DNA from: Frankiaceae bacterium
GTDB lineage: Bacteria; Actinomycetota; Actinomycetes; JAFAQI01
Assembly: GCA_019239875.1 (NCBI GenBank)
Contig: JAFAZI010000098.1
Span: 1 to 51,835, forward strand
Reading direction: 5' to 3'
Length of the DNA stretch: 51,835 nucleotides
Shown: piece by piece, positions 1 to 9,604 of the stretch
Position numbering within the stretch: the stretch's first letter is position 1
Layout: every line of letters starts with the position of its first letter
Program-made: the position numbers and the translations under genes
Notes under the pieces: model-generated
What the model was told of the DNA's origin: nothing
Databases searched by the model: none
Seen by the model: only the letters and a program-made list of their open reading frames with translations

Positions 1-61
1 TCCAGCCTGCCATGTCTGAAATCCGCCAGAGTTTGTCGGAGCCGGCGGGCAGGATGAGGAC

Positions 62-1483
62 ATGCACGAGGACCCTGACCGTTGCTACCGCGCCGTTGCG
101 AGCCGCGACTCCCGCTTCGACGGCCGGTTCGTCACGGCGGTGAAGACGACGGGCATCTACTGCCGACCGTCGTGTCCGGCGCAGACGCCGAAACGGGAGA
201 ACGTCACGTTCTACCCGTCCGCCGCTGCGGCGGTCGCGGCTGGGTTCCGAGCGTGCAAGCGCTGCCGGCCGGAAGCGGCACCGGGTTCGCGTGACTGGGA
301 CGTGCGAGGCGATCTCGCTGCACGCGCGCTCCGCGCCATCGCGGCTGGCGCGATCGATGGCGACGGCGGCGTGCCTGAACTCGCGCGATCGCTCAACGTC
401 AGCGAACGACACCTGCACCGCATCCTGGTCGCGGAGGTCGGCGCCGGCCCGCTGGCTCTCGCTCGAACGCGGCGCGCGCAGACCGCTCGGCTGCTCCTCG
501 ACGCGACCGAGCTGCCGATCGCCGAGATCGCCTTCACGTCAGGCTTTGCCAGCCTCCGCCAGTTCAACGACACGGTTCGCGAGCACTTCGGCATGACCCC
601 TCGCGAGATCCGCAGCCGCCCGTCCAAGCACCTTGCGAGCAGCGGCTCGCTGACGTTGCGGCTCACGTTCCGGCAGCCGTATGCCCGGGACGCGATGCTC
701 GGCTGGCTCGGCCTGCATCTGGTGGCCGGGATCGACGAGCTGGACGGCACGACGTACCGCCGCGTCCTTCCGACCGGGTCCGTGGTGGATCTGCAGCTCG
801 GCGATGACGCAGTGCACCTGACGACGCGGATCGACGACGTCCGCGCACTACCGACGATCGTCGCCCGGTGCCGCCGGATGCTCGACGCGGACGCCGACCC
901 TGTCGCGGTCGACGCGACGCTTGCTGGCGACCCCGTTCTCGCGCCTCTCGTGAGATCACGGCCCGGTCTGCGAGTACCTGGCGCAGCAGACGGCTTCGAG
1001 CTGCTCGCGGTCACGATCCTCGCGCAGCAGGTGTCCGTCGCTGCCGCGCGGACGTTCGCACACCGACTGGTAGAGGCGTACGGCAAGCCACTCGACGCGC
1101 CGATCGGCACGCTTACCGCGCGCTTCCCGAGCGCGGACGTTCTCGCGGACGCGACGTACGACGGAATCGGGTTGACCGGCGGCCGGGTCCAGACGCTGCG
1201 CGCAGCGGCCGCGGCGTACGCCGCCGGTGACCTGCCGCTCGACCCGAGCGCGGACCGAGACGAGGCCCGCGGCCGCCTTCTGGCGCTGCCCGGCGTCGGG
1301 CCGTGGACCGCGGACTACGTCGCGATGCGGGCGCTCGGCGATCCCGACTCCTTCCCCGGCACCGACCTCGTTCTGAAACGCAAGGCTGACGGGCTGCAGC
1401 CCGAACGCTGGCGACCGTGGCGGTCCTACGCCGCGATGCATCTCTGGATCGACCACCTCACGACAACAGGAGCCCTGTCATGA
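62..1483 (+). CDS. alkA: Ada-type regulator fused to DNA-3-methyladenine glycosylase (Ada/AlkA)
   Basis: A 473-residue protein joining three modules. Residues 1-75 form an Ada-type zinc domain with Cys34, Cys38, Cys65 and Cys68; in Ada, the first of these takes methyl groups from DNA phosphotriesters. Residues about 80-190 are an AraC-type helix-turn-helix region. Residues about 200-465 are an AlkA N-terminal domain and a helix-hairpin-helix glycosylase domain, with LPGVGPWTADY and the likely catalytic Asp435 in FPGTDLVL. It should sense methyl damage and excise alkylated purines. A purine-rich AGGATGAGG stretch precedes the ATG. The stop overlaps the start of ogt (ATGA), so the two are translationally coupled. 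The methyltransferase half of Ada is absent here and is supplied by the next gene. Fusions of this kind are common in actinomycetes. Confidence 0.93.
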   Translation: MHEDPDRCYRAVASRDSRFDGRFVTAVKTTGIYCRPSCPAQTPKRENVTFYPSAAAAVAAGFRACKRCRPEAAPGSRDWDVRGDLAARALRAIAAGAIDGDGGVPELARSLNVSERHLHRILVAEVGAGPLALARTRRAQTARLLLDATELPIAEIAFTSGFASLRQFNDTVREHFGMTPREIRSRPSKHLASSGSLTLRLTFRQPYARDAMLGWLGLHLVAGIDELDGTTYRRVLPTGSVVDLQLGDDAVHLTTRIDDVRALPTIVARCRRMLDADADPVAVDATLAGDPVLAPLVRSRPGLRVPGAADGFELLAVTILAQQVSVAAARTFAHRLVEAYGKPLDAPIGTLTARFPSADVLADATYDGIGLTGGRVQTLRAAAAAYAAGDLPLDPSADRDEARGRLLALPGVGPWTADYVAMRALGDPDSFPGTDLVLKRKADGLQPERWRPWRSYAAMHLWIDHLTTTGALS

Positions 1484-1974
1484 CCATCGACGCCACCACG
1501 ATCACGACGCCGATCGGCGACCTCTCCCTGCTTGCGCGTGACGACGTGATCGTCGCGGCCGGCTTCGCCACGCCACAGGAGATGGCCGAGCGGTTCACGG
1601 ACGATGAGCTCGTCCTCAAGTCGGACCTCGGTCGGCTGTCCCGAGCCGTCGAGGCGTACTTCGACGGCGACCTTCGCGCGCTCGACGATCTGCCCGTCTC
1701 CCAGCCGGGTGGCGACTTCACGCAGACAGCATGGAAGGTGATGCGCGAGGTACCGCCCGGCGAGACGATCACGTACACGGAGCTCGCCGCGAGAGCTGGC
1801 AATTCGAAGGCGGTCCGCGCCGCCGGCTCCGCCTGCGCCCGCAACCTGATCGCGCCGATCATTCCGTGTCATCGCATCGTGCGGACCGGTGGCACCACGG
1901 CCGGGAAGCTCGGCGGCTACTACTACGGCCTGAGTGCGAAGGAATGGCTCCTGGCACATGAGCGAGGGACGTGA
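1480..1974 (+). CDS. ogt: Methylated-DNA--protein-cysteine S-methyltransferase
   Basis: A 164-residue suicide repair protein that moves methyl groups from O6-methylguanine to its own cysteine. The family motif IIPCHRIV places the acceptor at Cys130, followed by the usual GGY segment. Residues 80-160 are the DNA-binding and active-site domain; the N-terminal 70 residues are the shorter ribonuclease-like domain. The reading frame stays open to a start at 1417, but the ATG at 1480 is preferred. It overlaps the alkA stop by 4 nt, has ACAGGAG just upstream and gives the standard family length. With the preceding gene it reconstitutes the functions of E. coli Ada as two polypeptides. Confidence 0.94.
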   Translation: MTIDATTITTPIGDLSLLARDDVIVAAGFATPQEMAERFTDDELVLKSDLGRLSRAVEAYFDGDLRALDDLPVSQPGGDFTQTAWKVMREVPPGETITYTELAARAGNSKAVRAAGSACARNLIAPIIPCHRIVRTGGTTAGKLGGYYYGLSAKEWLLAHERGT

Positions 1975-2058
1975 CGGTCTACCAACCGCCGGTCACTTCC
2001 ACGCGTCGAGAGGACATGGGTTCGGACCGTCGCCGCGTGCGCAGCCGCCCTCGTCGCC

Positions 2059-2730
2059 GTGGTTACCCCGATGAACGCGAGCGCCAACAAGGCAGGTGAC
2101 CAACCACGATGGCAACACATCCACCACGCCGATCTCGATGCTGACGGCACGCAGGACACGGTCTGGGTGACGCCCGCCCGGGACTTCCACATCGCGGGCG
2201 GATCACCGCGCGGCCACTGGATCCTCCAAGCGACGATTAGCTCGACCGGCGCTCGCGTGTCCCGGGTGTTCCCCGTAGACGGATATGGCGCCGCATCGAA
2301 ACGGAAGTGGACACCGTGGGTGGGCGCCACCGACCTTGACCACACCGCCGGCGCGGAACTCGTGCTCGGCGCGCAAGGCGCCGCCGATGCTGCTGTTTAT
2401 CAAGTCGTCGTGTACTGGGCAGGGACGCTGCGGACGCTGCCGTCACCGGATGCCGCCGACCCATCTCTCTGGCCCGTGGTTGGCGCGTACCTGCACGGCA
2501 CTGGGTACCGCTGTCGGGCACACAGCCTCGTCACAACCGCCTACGCCGCCAATCGACACGTGACTCGCTGGCACTTCCGTCGCTCACGATATGTCTGGTC
2601 GGACAACCGATGGCACGCCGTCGCCACGAGAACCCGCACCGCACACGCACGCAAGGAGGGCAAGGCGCCGCGAGGCGCGTTCAAGCACTTCTATGGTTTT
2701 CACTGCCCGGGGCTGCGTCACTTTTCTTGA
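2059..2730 (+). CDS. Putative secreted protein with a DxDxDG-like repeat motif; 5' end doubtful
   Basis: A 223-residue open frame of unknown function. The segment ADLDADGTQDTV resembles the calcium-binding loop of FG-GAP or dockerin-type repeats found in extracellular proteins. In the same frame just upstream (about 2017-2070) the translation reads as a signal-peptide core, WVRTVAACAAALVAVV, but no ATG, GTG or TTG precedes it before the in-frame stop at 1972. The only available starts are GTG 2059 and ATG 2071, which cut off most of the signal peptide. The gene therefore has a lost start, a frameshift near 2000-2020, or an unusual start codon. Its last 13 nt overlap the convergent GH18 gene. 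Low-confidence family assignment; coding potential is good. Confidence 0.6.
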   Translation: MVTPMNASANKAGDQPRWQHIHHADLDADGTQDTVWVTPARDFHIAGGSPRGHWILQATISSTGARVSRVFPVDGYGAASKRKWTPWVGATDLDHTAGAELVLGAQGAADAAVYQVVVYWAGTLRTLPSPDAADPSLWPVVGAYLHGTGYRCRAHSLVTTAYAANRHVTRWHFRRSRYVWSDNRWHAVATRTRTAHARKEGKAPRGAFKHFYGFHCPGLRHFS

Positions 2731-3785
2731 GCGATCCGCACGGCCCGCCACGTGCCGGCTCGCTCGAGACCCGCGGCCCAGTACGCCGTACCCGCGAGCC
2801 GTCTCGTCACGGCCAGCCGCGTCCGGAACGCGACGGCGCGAGGATTGCTGAACCACACGACGTGCCTGACCCCGCTCGAGTGATAGACGAAGCGACCTTC
2901 ACGCTGCACCGCGTCGAAGTGCGGCCTGACGCCGTGTCGTCGGGCCAGCGCGAGCGCGGCCGGCGTGCTCATCGCGATGCTCGCGTGATGCGAGAAATCA
3001 CGACCGTACGTCGGAATGCCCAGCTGGACCTTTGCAAGTCGTGCCTTCGTTGCGGTGTACGCGATCACCCGCCTCACCCACGGCGCTCCGGCAATCGGGC
3101 CAGCGTTGCTGTTCCGGCCGTGCTCGTCGTACGCCATCACCCTCATGCGATCCGCCGTGCGCGCGATCGTCCGGTAGTCGTAGACCGCCGGGATCAGGAT
3201 GCGATGCCACCGCCGGTAGCTGTCGTCGACGCGCGGCATGACGGTGACCGAGCACGTCTTGCCGTGGCGGTGCAGCGCCGGACACAGATCGTCGACGAAC
3301 CGGTCGAAGGCGGCACGGACCCGCCGGGCCTGATGTGGGCGGGTCGTGTGCGCGAGGGTTTCGTAGTCGATGTCGATCCCGGCGTAGCGGCCACGGACCG
3401 CGAGCCGCACGAGCTGGCGCACGTGGGCATGTCGCCGCTTGTTGTTGTTGAAGCAGTGGACCGCCCTGCTGGCCGGCAGCCCGCCGCCGACCACGGTCGC
3501 GATGACGTGCAGGCCACGTGCTTTGAGCCGCGCCACGTCGGCCGACCCGCCGGCGCCGGGTGAGCGACGGACATTCGAGCAGGATGCGTCGTACCAGAAC
3601 AGCGACGCGCTGCTGAAAGCCGACGCGCTGGCACTGATGTCGTCGACGGCACCCCGCTGCCAGTACGGCAGCCAGACCGTCGCGTCGATGTGCCCTCCGG
3701 CCGGCGGTGCCGCGTGGACCAGCGGCTGCGCACTGCCGGTCGCGAGGACAGCAACCAACGCGCCCGACGCCAGCCTCCCGATCAT
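2718..3785 (-). CDS. Secreted glycoside hydrolase family 18 protein
   Basis: Chitinase-fold protein (355 residues from ATG 3785). The GH18 signature DxxDxDxE is present as GIDIDYE, with the likely proton donor Glu142. Other conserved parts are the MRVMAYDEHG segment and a C-terminal WFSNPRA/AYWAAGLE part. The architecture resembles SleL/YaaH-like peptidoglycan or chitin hydrolases without LysM domains. The frame is open to GTG 3827, but starting at ATG 3785 puts a clean signal peptide (MIGRLASGALVAVLATG, ending near APPAGG) at the N-terminus, so the shorter form is preferred. The substrate could be chitin-like or peptidoglycan glycan. It is divergent from the class I fumarase gene and converges on the preceding secreted protein gene. 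Confidence 0.85.
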   Translation of the reverse strand: MIGRLASGALVAVLATGSAQPLVHAAPPAGGHIDATVWLPYWQRGAVDDISASASAFSSASLFWYDASCSNVRRSPGAGGSADVARLKARGLHVIATVVGGGLPASRAVHCFNNNKRRHAHVRQLVRLAVRGRYAGIDIDYETLAHTTRPHQARRVRAAFDRFVDDLCPALHRHGKTCSVTVMPRVDDSYRRWHRILIPAVYDYRTIARTADRMRVMAYDEHGRNSNAGPIAGAPWVRRVIAYTATKARLAKVQLGIPTYGRDFSHHASIAMSTPAALALARRHGVRPHFDAVQREGRFVYHSSGVRHVVWFSNPRAVAFRTRLAVTRRLAGTAYWAAGLERAGTWRAVRIAQEK

Positions 3786-3843
3786 CGAGCCATTCAACCG
3801 TGAACGAGTTCGGGCGGGCGGCAACACGGCGGGCGGGCCTCTC

Positions 3844-3849
3844 TACCCT
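3844..3849 (+). promoter_or_regulatory. -10 hexamer of a probable leaderless promoter for fumA
   Basis: TACCCT lies exactly 6 nt before the GTG start at 3856, with no Shine-Dalgarno sequence between. This TANNNT-N6-start arrangement matches leaderless actinobacterial promoters and supports the annotated start. Confidence 0.5.
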
Positions 3850-3855
3850 TGACCT

Positions 3856-5496
<1,641 letters not shown>

Positions 5497-5524
5497 CCAG
5501 CGACCCCCGTGACCATGACCGTTA

Positions 5525-5590
5525 TCGCCCAACCGTCTCGAATCGTTGGTTTCGCGGGTCTGAAACCAACGATTCGAGACGGTTGGGCGA
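5525..5590. repeat. Long dispersed palindrome, copy 1
   Basis: Perfect inverted repeat: arm 5525-5552 pairs with 5563-5590 around a 10-nt spacer, and one more C-G pair can close inside it. The inner 26 nt of each arm (5527-5552 region, outer end CGCCCAACC) is identical to the copy at 19765-19828, while the spacers differ. Each arm also contains CCAAC-11 nt-GTTGG and so can fold on itself. It lies 29 nt after the fumA stop and 30 nt before the nitroreductase start. There is no U-tract, so it may act as a terminator-like hairpin, an mRNA 3'-end stabiliser or a REP-like element. Confidence 0.85.
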
Positions 5591-5620
5591 ACCCTGGCGT
5601 GGGCCGGTAGGCGGCGACGG

Positions 5621-6226
5621 GTGGAGTTCTCCGAGGTGCTGCGGAAGCGGCGGATGTGCCGGCACTATCTCGACCGGCCCGTCGACCCCGAGATTCTCGA
5701 GCGCATCCTCGCGGCCGGGCTCCGAGCCCCGTCGGCCGGCTACTCACAGGGGTACGCCGTACTCGCGCTCACGTCCGCGACGGACCGCGAACTGTTCTGG
5801 GCGGTCACCGAGGCACCACAGGAGACCGCCAGCTGGCGACCAGAGACCAAGGCCGGCGTCATGCGCGCACCCGTCGTGCTCGTCACACTGTCGTGCAAGG
5901 ACGCCTACCTCGACCGCTACGCGAAGCCCGACAAGGGCTGGACCGATCGTGACGAAGCGCGCTGGCCGGTGCCGTTCTGGCACATCGACACCGGCATGGT
6001 GGCGTTGCTGATGCTGCTCAAGGCCGTCGACGAAGGGCTCGGCTCGCTGTTCATCGGCATGCAACCCGAGGTGATTCCGGCGTTCCGCAAGGCCTTCGAC
6101 GTGCCCGAGAACCACGACGTTGTCGGGGTCGTCATCTGCGGTCACGCCGACCCGGCGGCACCGAAGCGGGACCTGACCGCTCGGCGGCGACGCCCCGACG
6201 ACGTGGTGCATCGCGGCCGGTGGTGA
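5621..6226 (+). CDS. Nitroreductase family FMN-dependent oxidoreductase
   Basis: A 201-residue NADH/NAD(P)H-dependent flavoprotein of the nitroreductase fold. The N-terminal RRMCRHYLDRPVDPEILERIL segment corresponds to the R-S-x-R-x-F FMN-phosphate region. LRAPSAGYSQGYAVLAL and a C-terminal VVGVVICGHAD strand are also typical. The natural substrate cannot be told from sequence; members reduce nitro compounds or quinones, or act in flavin and cobalamin metabolism. The start is GTG 5621 with no strong ribosome-binding site. Its stop is only 6 nt from the stop of the convergent TetR gene. Confidence 0.85.
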   Translation: MEFSEVLRKRRMCRHYLDRPVDPEILERILAAGLRAPSAGYSQGYAVLALTSATDRELFWAVTEAPQETASWRPETKAGVMRAPVVLVTLSCKDAYLDRYAKPDKGWTDRDEARWPVPFWHIDTGMVALLMLLKAVDEGLGSLFIGMQPEVIPAFRKAFDVPENHDVVGVVICGHADPAAPKRDLTARRRRPDDVVHRGRW

Positions 6227-6232
6227 TCCCCC

Positions 6233-6835
6233 CTACGGCGTACCGATTCGCGCGAGCAGCTCGATGAACTCCTCCGCCAGTCGAGTGGCGGACTGTTCGG
6301 TCTCTTGCACCGCGACCTCGCGACCCGCCTCTGCGACGACACTCGTCAGGACAACCACGAGGGTGTCCCCAAGCGGCTGGTCGTCGGTGTTGAGCAACGC
6401 CGTGTTGACGCCGACCCACTCGCGATAACGGCGGCGAGCGATCAGCTCGAAGCCCGGCGGCCCGCCGCCGTCGAGGAACACGCGGGCGAGGTCGCGTTGC
6501 TCCCAACAGCCCTCGAGGTACGCGCGGGCGCCGGCCAGGAACAACTTGAGCGTGTCCGCCTCGCCTTGCAGGCGCGCGGCCCGGACCGCCTCCGCGGCAC
6601 GCTGCTCCTGGCTCGCCTGATAGTCGTCGAACAGCGCGAGATAGAGATCCGCCTTGCCACCGAAGTGGTGGTAGAGGCTCCCGACGCTGGCGCCGGCCTT
6701 GGCCACGACGTCGGTGATGTTTGCGTCCGCGAACCCGCCGGCGGCGAACACATCCCGAGCCGCCGCGAGCAGGATCGCCCGCGTCGCTTGTGCGCGACCC
6801 CCACCGCGTTCGCCCTCCGGGCGACGACTTGCCAC
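6233..6835 (-). CDS. TetR family transcriptional regulator
   Basis: A 200-residue one-component repressor. Residues about 10-60 contain the TetR helix-turn-helix ([30 protein letters not shown]), and the rest is an all-alpha ligand-binding domain of unknown specificity. The same frame stays open far upstream, antisense through glpX, but homology starts at VASRRPEG, so GTG 6835 is taken as the start. The gene is divergent from glpX with a 66-nt spacer holding a 20-bp dyad, and converges on the nitroreductase gene. Candidate targets are itself, glpX and possibly the nitroreductase. Confidence 0.9.
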   Translation of the reverse strand: MASRRPEGERGGGRAQATRAILLAAARDVFAAGGFADANITDVVAKAGASVGSLYHHFGGKADLYLALFDDYQASQEQRAAEAVRAARLQGEADTLKLFLAGARAYLEGCWEQRDLARVFLDGGGPPGFELIARRRYREWVGVNTALLNTDDQPLGDTLVVVLTSVVAEAGREVAVQETEQSATRLAEEFIELLARIGTP

Positions 6836-6861
6836 GGCAATACTTTCGCATTTCCGGCACG

Positions 6862-6881
6862 CGAGGTTTCGACAGACCTCG
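6862..6881. promoter_or_regulatory. Candidate TetR operator between tetR and glpX
   Basis: CGAGGT-8 nt-ACCTCG forms a 20-bp dyad in the middle of the divergent tetR/glpX spacer. It lies 8 bp upstream of the predicted glpX -10, so bound repressor would block that promoter. Inferred from symmetry and position only. Confidence 0.4.
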
Positions 6882-6889
6882 TGAAATGG

Positions 6890-6895
6890 CAAGAT
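6890..6895 (+). promoter_or_regulatory. -10 hexamer of a probable leaderless promoter for glpX
   Basis: CAAGAT is followed by 6 nt and the ATG at 6902, with no Shine-Dalgarno. The identical hexamer and spacing occur at 46266-46271 before an MFS gene. Confidence 0.5.
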
Positions 6896-6901
6896 CTGGA
6901 C

Positions 6902-7933
6902 ATGACTGACGCGACTGTCCCCGGACCGCTGCGCGTCGGCGGCGAGCGCCCGGACCGCAACCTCGCCCTTGAGCTCGTCCGAGTGACCGAAGCCGCCGCG
7001 ATGGCGGCCGGGCGCTGGGTCGGACGCGGCGACAAGAACGGCGCCGACCAGGCGGCCGTCAACGCCATGCGCCAGCTCGTCTCCACCGTGTCGATGAAGG
7101 GCACGGTCGTCATCGGAGAGGGCGAGAAGGACGAAGCGCCGATGCTCTACAACGGCGAAGAAGTCGGTGATGGCGACGGTCCCGACTGCGACGTCGCCGT
7201 CGACCCCGTTGACGGTACGACGCTGACCGCCAAAGGCATGACCAATGCGATCTCGGTCATGGCGGTCGCGGACCGAGGCGCGATGTACGACCCGTCGGCG
7301 CTGTTCTACATGGAGAAGCTCGTCACGGGCACCGAGGCGGCCGGGATGGTCGACATCGAGGCGCCCGTCGAGCACAACGTGCAGGCGGTCGCGAAGGCCA
7401 AGGGCTGCTCGGCGGAGGACGTCACCGTGGTGGTCCTCGACCGGCCACGCCACGAGGGCATCGTGCGCGAGATTCGTGAGGCCGGCGCGCGGATCAAGTT
7501 CATCAGCGACGGTGACGTCGCCGGCGCCATCATGGCGGCCCGGGAAGGCACCGGCATCGACCTGATGCTCGGGATCGGCGGTACGCCGGAAGGCATCATC
7601 GCCGCGGCGGCGATCAAATGCCTCGGCGGCGTGATCCAGGGCAAGCTGTGGCCGCGAAACGAGGAGGAGAAGCAAAAGGCGCTCGACGCCGGACACGACC
7701 TCAACCGGGTGCTCGAGACGCATGACCTGGTGCGGGGCGACAACGTCTTCTTCGTCGCGACTGGTGTCACTGACGGCGAGCTCCTCGACGGGGTCCGGTA
7801 CCGCGCCGGCGGCGCCTCCACGCACTCCCTGGTCATGCGGTCAAAGAGCGGAACCATTCGCTCGATCCACAGCGATCATCAGCTCACCAAGCTTCGCGCC
7901 TACAGCGCCGTCGACTTCGACAAGCACGGATAA
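6902..7933 (+). CDS. glpX: Fructose-1,6-bisphosphatase, class II
   Basis: A 343-residue GlpX-type phosphatase that makes fructose 6-phosphate in gluconeogenesis. Conserved metal and substrate motifs are visible: [24 protein letters not shown] and [20 protein letters not shown]. The frame is open upstream to 6305, but that part is antisense to tetR; ATG 6902 gives the family length and sits behind a leaderless-type -10. GlpX is the main FBPase in actinomycetes. Together with pckG at 17217-19037 the window encodes two key gluconeogenic steps. It converges on the antiporter gene. Confidence 0.96.
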   Translation: MTDATVPGPLRVGGERPDRNLALELVRVTEAAAMAAGRWVGRGDKNGADQAAVNAMRQLVSTVSMKGTVVIGEGEKDEAPMLYNGEEVGDGDGPDCDVAVDPVDGTTLTAKGMTNAISVMAVADRGAMYDPSALFYMEKLVTGTEAAGMVDIEAPVEHNVQAVAKAKGCSAEDVTVVVLDRPRHEGIVREIREAGARIKFISDGDVAGAIMAAREGTGIDLMLGIGGTPEGIIAAAAIKCLGGVIQGKLWPRNEEEKQKALDAGHDLNRVLETHDLVRGDNVFFVATGVTDGELLDGVRYRAGGASTHSLVMRSKSGTIRSIHSDHQLTKLRAYSAVDFDKHG

Positions 7934-7964
7934 CCCGCGGGCCCCTCAGCGTCCGCTGTCGTTG

Positions 7965-9542
7965 CTAGACGGACAGGCGGCTTTCTTCGACGTCGAGCTC
8001 CTTCTCCAGGTCGCGCAGGCCTCGGTCGGACAACCGGCCGGCGTCGCGCCAGCGCACGAGTTCCTCCCGCTGGGCATCGATGAAGAAGTGCCGCAGTCGA
8101 GCGGCTTCGCCGGTCACGACGTCGATCTGCGCGTCGTCGATCTCGGCCAACACCGACAGGTTGTGCTCCGCGCGATCGATCTGGGTTTGTGCCGCTCGGC
8201 GTACCCGCGCGGCGACCTCGGAGGCGACGCCATCATCGACGCAGAGCTCGTCGAGCTGAGCCGCGGCGACCTTGGCTGCCGCGAGGCGGGCCTCGAGACG
8301 TGTACGGCGCTCACCCCGCGAGTTGACGGGAAGCTTCAACCAGGCCAGCAGCAGACCGAAGGTGAGCCCCTGCCCGACCAGCGTCACGAGCACGACGACA
8401 TAAGCGCAGAAGAGCATGAGGTCGCGGTACGGAAGCGCTGCGCCATGGGCCGTCAGCGGCAGCGCAAACACCGCAGCGAGCGTGATGACCCCGCGGGTGC
8501 CGGCCCAGGAGGTCGCCGCGACCTCCCGGACTGTCAGTGCCCGGCCGCCACGCAGCCGGCGCGGCAGCTGTCGCGCAAGCAGCAACCACAACGGTCTCAC
8601 CACCAGGACGCCACCGACTGTCAGCAGCGATGCTGCGGCGAGGCGACCGGCGCCGTACTGGTCGAGGCCATCGAGGATCTGTGGCAGCTGTTGGCCGATC
8701 AGAAGGAATACGAAGCCCTCGAGGAGGAAGTCCAGCAGCAGCCAGACCGACCGGGTCTGTAGCCGCGCCGAGCCACTGGCGCCGCCGCCGGTCGGGTGCC
8801 CGAGCATCAGACCGGCGACCACCACAGCGAGCACGCCCGATGCATGAATCGACTCTGCCGCGATGTAGGTCGCGAATGGCACGCCAAGCGACAGCCCGTT
8901 ACCGACCAACGGGTCGTCGATGGCCCGCCGCACGACCCGGACGACGAGCGCGATGGCGAGGCCGATGCCCAGACCACCCAGCGCCTCCAGGGCGAACGTG
9001 CCGACGGCGTGGAACGGGGACAGCCCCGACCCGACGGCAGACGCCACCGCGACCTGGTAGGTCGTCAGCGCGGTGGCGTCGTTCAGCAGTCCTTCGCCCT
9101 CGACCAGCGTGGTGAGGTGCGGCGGCAATCCCGCGCGCCGACCGATCGCGAGAGACGCAACGGGATCTGGCGGCGCGACGGCGGCGCCGAGCGCTACGGC
9201 GAGGGAGAAGGGCAGGTCCGGTACGACGAGGCTGACCAGCCCAGCGACCGCGAAGGTCGTGGCCAGTGTCAGCCCGATCGAGAGTGACGCGACGGAACGC
9301 AGGTTGGTCCGGATGTCGACGAGGCTCGCGCGCAGTGCGGTGGAGTACAGCAGCGGCGGAAGGATCAGCGTCAGCACAACGGCCGGGTCGAGCGTGAGGT
9401 TGGGTCCTGGCAGCTCGCCGTAGGCAAGGCCGACCACGACCAGGATCACGGCGCTCGGCAGCCGGAGCCGCCGCGCGACCAGCTCGGCGAGCAGCACACT
9501 CGCGAGGGCCGCAAGAGCCAGCGCGACGTGTGCCTTCATCAC
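7965..9542 (-). CDS. Na+/H+ antiporter, CPA1 family
   Basis: A 525-residue cation/proton antiporter with about 12 predicted membrane helices in residues 1-400, then a charged cytoplasmic tail of about 120 residues with helical, possibly coiled-coil, character. The motif GAAVAPPDPVASLAIGRRAGLP and the following LVEGEGLLNDATALTTYQVAV are typical of bacterial NhaP/NHE-type exchangers and include the ion-binding Asp. ANTI-type function in pH and Na+ homeostasis is inferred from the family. GTG 9542 or ATG 9539 can start it, with GGGAG upstream. It is divergent from fumC. Confidence 0.92.
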   Translation of the reverse strand: MMKAHVALALAALASVLLAELVARRLRLPSAVILVVVGLAYGELPGPNLTLDPAVVLTLILPPLLYSTALRASLVDIRTNLRSVASLSIGLTLATTFAVAGLVSLVVPDLPFSLAVALGAAVAPPDPVASLAIGRRAGLPPHLTTLVEGEGLLNDATALTTYQVAVASAVGSGLSPFHAVGTFALEALGGLGIGLAIALVVRVVRRAIDDPLVGNGLSLGVPFATYIAAESIHASGVLAVVVAGLMLGHPTGGGASGSARLQTRSVWLLLDFLLEGFVFLLIGQQLPQILDGLDQYGAGRLAAASLLTVGGVLVVRPLWLLLARQLPRRLRGGRALTVREVAATSWAGTRGVITLAAVFALPLTAHGAALPYRDLMLFCAYVVVLVTLVGQGLTFGLLLAWLKLPVNSRGERRTRLEARLAAAKVAAAQLDELCVDDGVASEVAARVRRAAQTQIDRAEHNLSVLAEIDDAQIDVVTGEAARLRHFFIDAQREELVRWRDAGRLSDRGLRDLEKELDVEESRLSV

Positions 9543-9604
9543 TTCATTCTCCCGTGGATTCCTGCCCGTGACACGTTCGCGGCGATGCGGGCAACAATGA
9601 GCAC

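Noticed and set aside
6233-7825. A 530-codon minus-strand frame covering tetR and the antisense of glpX
   Set aside because: Only the part up to 6835 has TetR homology; the rest mirrors a strongly conserved glpX. Long antisense frames are expected in GC-rich DNA.
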